Translations under genes and position numbers: made by a program | Assembly: GCA_027405735.1 (NCBI GenBank) | Contig: JAPEHQ010000025.1 | Coordinates: 496,001-560,000 of the forward strand | Reading direction: 5' to 3' | From: Mucor racemosus | Taxonomy: Eukaryota; Mucoromycota; Mucoromycetes; Mucorales; Mucoraceae | Length of the DNA stretch: 64,000 nt | The notes under the pieces: model-generated | Told to the model about the DNA's origin: nothing | The model's input: only the letters and a program-made list of their open reading frames with translations | Database searches by the model: none | In this document: positions 60,290 to 64,000 of the stretch, piece after piece | How positions within the stretch are numbered: position 1 is the stretch's first letter | Layout of the letters: every line of letters begins with the position of its first letter

Positions 60290-60405
60290 CATATGGCTTA
60301 CGTTGTGCTACATGAAACGTTATTGTAGGAGTTTCATGTATATTAAGTCTTCACATTAAATAATAATAAATAAAGTATATCCACTACGTTCTACCCTAAA
60401 AAAAA
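60290..60405 (+). repeat. Poly(A)-ending retroposon tail directly after the SINE
   Basis: Near-identical to 112-235 and ends ctaccctA(n). The other SINE copy lacks it. This is either a chance adjacent insertion or a SINE that has acquired a LINE tail. Confidence 0.55.
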
Positions 60406-63275
60406 AATTTTTTTCGAAAAAAAAAACTGTTTTTTGGCATTTCAATAGGAAAAAAAGTATTTGAATTGCTTTGAGGTTTTAAGCTTTTTGGTGCATATTT
60501 TGATGCTCTATTTGATGTATTAGCATTAGACTAATTTAATGCTCCTGTAAAATGTTATCTGTGGAAAACCTAAAATTGGTTTTTATCACAAAAATCTATT
60601 TTTAGGGTAAGTAACACTCAATCTAGTGTTATAAAATAAAGAATATGGTTTCTACAAACATTTTGTGTTATAACATATTTTAGTAAAAAATGTTGATTTT
60701 TGGGAGAAAAATTGCATTAACTGATTTTCTCAATTTTTCATGAGGTATCCCTCATGTAAAATTGGTCTAGATCATTGATTTTTTTATGTTCGTAAAAACA
60801 TTCAAAAATGTTATAAAGTCATTAATAGATGCTTCTGCAATTAATTGAAACTTATTTTGAGCGATTTCGAGCTACTTTTTAGGTTATAATTCGCAAAACA
60901 ATTTAAGCTCAAAAAGAGGCATTGTTTGTAAAAACAAGGCGTTTAAATACAAATTTATTGGAATGGAAACAAAAAAAAAAATTGAAACGTATTCTCCGCA
61001 TCCTGTAGAGTACCCTCAATAAAACAAATTAATTAATTGTTGCATTTAAGGCTAAGGTAAAATCCTCAAAATTTTGGTTTCTGCATTAAATTGTTGTGTT
61101 TTTGTTTTGTAATCAGATTGCAAATTAATGTAAATGGTCTATCTTAGAAAATATGGCCGTATCAGACAATAAATCAAGAATAATATATAGTGTATCAAGC
61201 ATTTGAGGTGTTAATAACATTTGGCATCGGTTTCTGGCAAGTAAAACAATAATAAACTTTTCAACAGAATTTCTGACAGATTCAAATATATAATTTTTAA
61301 AAAACAGTATTTTATTTATATCACACAAATATATATATGTAAGTATTTGATAACACCTGGAGTATGCTCTCGTATTTTTTCTTTTTTTTCTTTTTGAGAT
61401 TATGTAACAAAGAAGAAGGTATACTTTGGTTTTGAAGGGCTGATCACAAAATACGTCGGCTTTTGAACAGGCCCCATCGATAAATATATTCAGAAGCTAT
61501 AGTAGCCGATATGGTGCTATCTATTGTATCAAAATACGGCCTTCCAAGATATTATAAAGACACTAATTTCAAAGTGGAATAGATGGCACTAACTTTTTTT
61601 CTTTTAGACTATGGTTGTACCACTAAACCCAATAAAAGACACAGTTTTATTGAAGCTCACACAAGTATAAACCGTTTTTTTTTTTTTTTATAATTACGAA
61701 TAAACAAATAATAATACAGCCACATTTTTGACATGATGGGGGTTCTGATTTTGTGCTCTGATTTTATTAAATATTCAAGCAAGTGGTTGCTAAAATTCTT
61801 TAAATAATTTTTTTTTTCAAGTATGACAATTTCTGATGCATCTAATTTATGCATGGTACCTTTTTTATCGGATGCAGAGAGATTGTTTCTTTATTACAAA
61901 GTGACACCCGAAGATTAGAGCAAAATATCAAAGTGTCAGTCATTTAGAGAAGAAGAAAAAACGGATCTGATGATTCAACTGTTATATCATTATAAATGGA
62001 GCATCTCTTTTAAAGCCGAATAGTTTGTAAATATGATATGATAATATTGTGCAAAAGAGGAAATCATGCCTGCTTTTGTAATCTTTTGCATTTCGTGAGA
62101 AAAATGGAAAAAGCAGAGTATCTATAAATTTTTATGCTATATAGTTTAACGAGAATATAAGACCGACACAATGTGCATGGTTTTACATGTACAATTGAAC
62201 ATTCGATAGCAATCAATTATTCAAATATTTTGCAACTAGTTATTACATACTTTCAATCGATAATTATGGGTTGTACAAACCTGTCTTTCATTTAAAATTA
62301 AATTATAGTGTAGTACAAATAAAGAGCCTCCTTTCTACTACATGTTTGTTTAAATGATTGTTTGCAAAGGTAATGGTATAATCCAAAATAACGATAAAAT
62401 GTTCATTGTTCTTTAAATAAAGCATAATACCATTCCCGCCCCCTTGATAAGATTTTGTCCTACAGCGTAGCAAGATAGTACAATAAGCTTTGAATTTACA
62501 AGAGTGTGTATTGAATGCTACTTTATATTTTTTTTTTATTCTTTCAACGCTTTTATAAATATTTGTTTGTAAATAGGTATAATTGATGATTTAATAAGCC
62601 ACGTATCAAAAGATAACTTATCATATTTTCCCTATTGAAATTGATAGGTGCAAACTATGGGGGTTTTCTTGTTACACATTCACCCTTTCTTTTTTTTTTT
62701 TTTTTGCATCCGGTTGCTGGTACAACCAAAGATAAAATACAACATTTTCATACGGATAATACTTGTACGGGGTTTATCGGAAACATTTGGATTCCTATTA
62801 TTATTATTTTTATGTATAAAATGTATTATTTGTTCTAATAGAAAATATTAAGGGAATATTTTCCACCACGGTCATCTGATTTGTAAATGTAAATCTATTA
62901 TTTGTTATTTGTTCATATACAATAATCATGAAAAAGAGGCGGAGCCAAAGTGATTGTAGAGGCAAAATCAACAAAATCTTTAATTAAAATCAAGAAAGTA
63001 AGGGCTTCTTTTTGCGAAAATAGAAAAATAAAAAATAAGATTATGTACAAGGTGTATTAAGGAATAAAAATTAGAATAGAAAAGTAAATGTGTATATGTA
63101 CAAAATATAGAATAAAATATTACAAAGAAAAAAAAAAAAAAAAAGAGTTGGGTATAATAATGATCATCATTATTGATTTTTTCGTCTCCCTGGAAATCAC
63201 ATTGTTGTGTTCATGTTGTGTATGTGTGTGATATTTGTACACTTTTGTTGATTTTAAAATTTTAAGGTTACTATA
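60406..63275. other. Long non-coding AT-rich region
   Basis: No gene-like frame, RNA gene or repeat shared with the rest of the window was recognised. Several A/T homopolymers are present (about 61680, 62691, 63125). The cyclin 3' UTR presumably occupies the right end. Confidence 0.5.
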
Positions 63276-63868
63276 CTACAAATGTTGGTCCAGAACCTCT
63301 TCAACTAGATCCATTTCCAACGTCTTTCCATGTATGTCTAAATATGCTTTGATTGCTTCTACATTAACAAACAAATTATACTTGATAAGACCAAGAAAAC
63401 TTCTTTCCATTAAATTCACATCTTTGGGTGTGTAAACATAATCAGTCATGACGACGATAGCTTGACTAGTGAGGCAAGTACCAGTTTCGGACAAAAATTT
63501 TGATGCAGTAAGAATTGCAGCTAAAAAGAGACGATAAGGTGTATCAATGTCTCCACGAGCATGACTAGGTAAGCCAGTTTTTAATCGTTGAAGGTATATA
63601 AGAGAAACAAGACAGACGCAAGGTGATAATTTAGATCTTTTAAATACAGTTGCAATGAATTCGTTTAGTGGTGGTAAATGATGTTTTGTGTTTAATTTAT
63701 GAACTGTGTTGTTTTTTTGTAGCTTTTTTGATGAACATGGTAATAATGATGTCGCTGTATTTGTTGTGAATGCTATAATGTAATTTATTAGACATTGCAA
63801 GTAATTTGATGGAAAAAAAACTTACAAAGAAGAGCCTCTGGACTTCTCGATGAAACAGTAGTTGGCAT
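63276..63868 (-). CDS. Pcl/Pho80-type cyclin; 2 exons
   Basis: Exons 63868-63826 and 63772-63276 give 179 residues. The cyclin box is of the PHO85-cyclin (PF08613) kind: PPLNEFIATVFKRSKLSPC, LVSLIYLQRLK, DTPYRLFLAAILTASKFLSET, MTDYVYTPKDVNLMERSFL and LFVNVEAIKAYLDIHG. Such cyclins pair with Pho85/Cdk5-type kinases in cell-cycle entry, polarity or phosphate control. The conserved pattern L-x-x-L-I-Y-L-x-R and the K-F-L-x-D/E region are seen. The protein is short, little more than the cyclin box, like Pcl1/2/7-type members. The start codon lies 132 bp from the window edge. Which Pcl subgroup it belongs to cannot be said. Confidence 0.9.
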
Positions 63869-64000
63869 AATTAATACAAGGAAATGAAATGTATAAAGGA
63901 AAGAGTAAAAGAAGGGGATCACAAAATTGATCATTTATACAGGTTGGGTTTTAAAGAATGTTTTTCTTTTTTGCAAGGCTGTCAATAAAAAAAAAAAAAA
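63869..64000. other. Upstream region of the cyclin gene and contig edge
   Basis: 132 bp ending in a poly(A) run. It probably contains the cyclin 5' UTR and part of its promoter. Confidence 0.4.

Overview
The window reads as nuclear DNA of a filamentous fungus, most likely a mucoralean (Mucoromycota) species. It is strongly AT-rich. Genes are compact and mostly broken by 50-75 bp GT-AG introns, with a few GC-AG introns. The gene families are typical of basal fungi: a QRRRW chitin synthase, gamma-SNAP, a CSL (RBP-J type) transcription factor and a KEN-box Mad3. Exon-intron structures were derived by hand from splice signals, reading phase and family conservation. The species itself cannot be read from the sequence.

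Layout. 1-3.4 kb: old dispersed repeats with a short poly(A) retroposon. 3.4-8.3 kb: chitin synthase and gamma-SNAP in tandem (+). 8.8-10.0 kb: a 3'-truncated gene (-) resembling mucoralean Ndc10/Crypton-type proteins. 10.3-22.6 kb: a nest of repeats inserted in repeats. Two copies of a long non-coding repeat (called R here) carry solo LTRs, a poly(A) retroposon, MITEs and a tRNA-derived SINE. 23.0-24.4 kb: a Tos4/Plm2-like FHA gene, followed by a decayed duplicate of its 3' end. 27.3-29.7 kb: a single-exon CSL transcription factor with 56 consecutive glutamines. 29.7-42.5 kb: no convincing gene; it holds repeats, pogo-like MITEs, an interleaved inverted-repeat structure and a third R copy. 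42.5-48.6 kb: a gene island with Mad3 (-), VPS35 (+) and calmodulin (-). 50.2-56.7 kb: a repeat block with a complete, apparently autonomous hAT transposon (exact 8-bp target duplication, nine-exon transposase) next to a 363-bp deletion derivative of the same family. 57.2-59.6 kb: Shy1/SURF1 (-), Nop6-like RRM protein (+) and an unidentified 47-aa ORF (-). 60-63.2 kb: SINE plus non-coding sequence. 63.3-63.9 kb: a Pcl/Pho80-type cyclin (-).

The host genes are ordinary housekeeping or regulatory functions: cell wall synthesis, SNARE recycling, retromer sorting, spindle checkpoint, calcium signalling, cytochrome oxidase assembly, ribosome biogenesis and cell-cycle control. They show no sign of acting as one pathway. 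The most informative part of the window is the mobile DNA. Because several repeats are present in two or three copies, one copy can serve as the empty site for an insertion in another, so boundaries and target duplications can be read directly.
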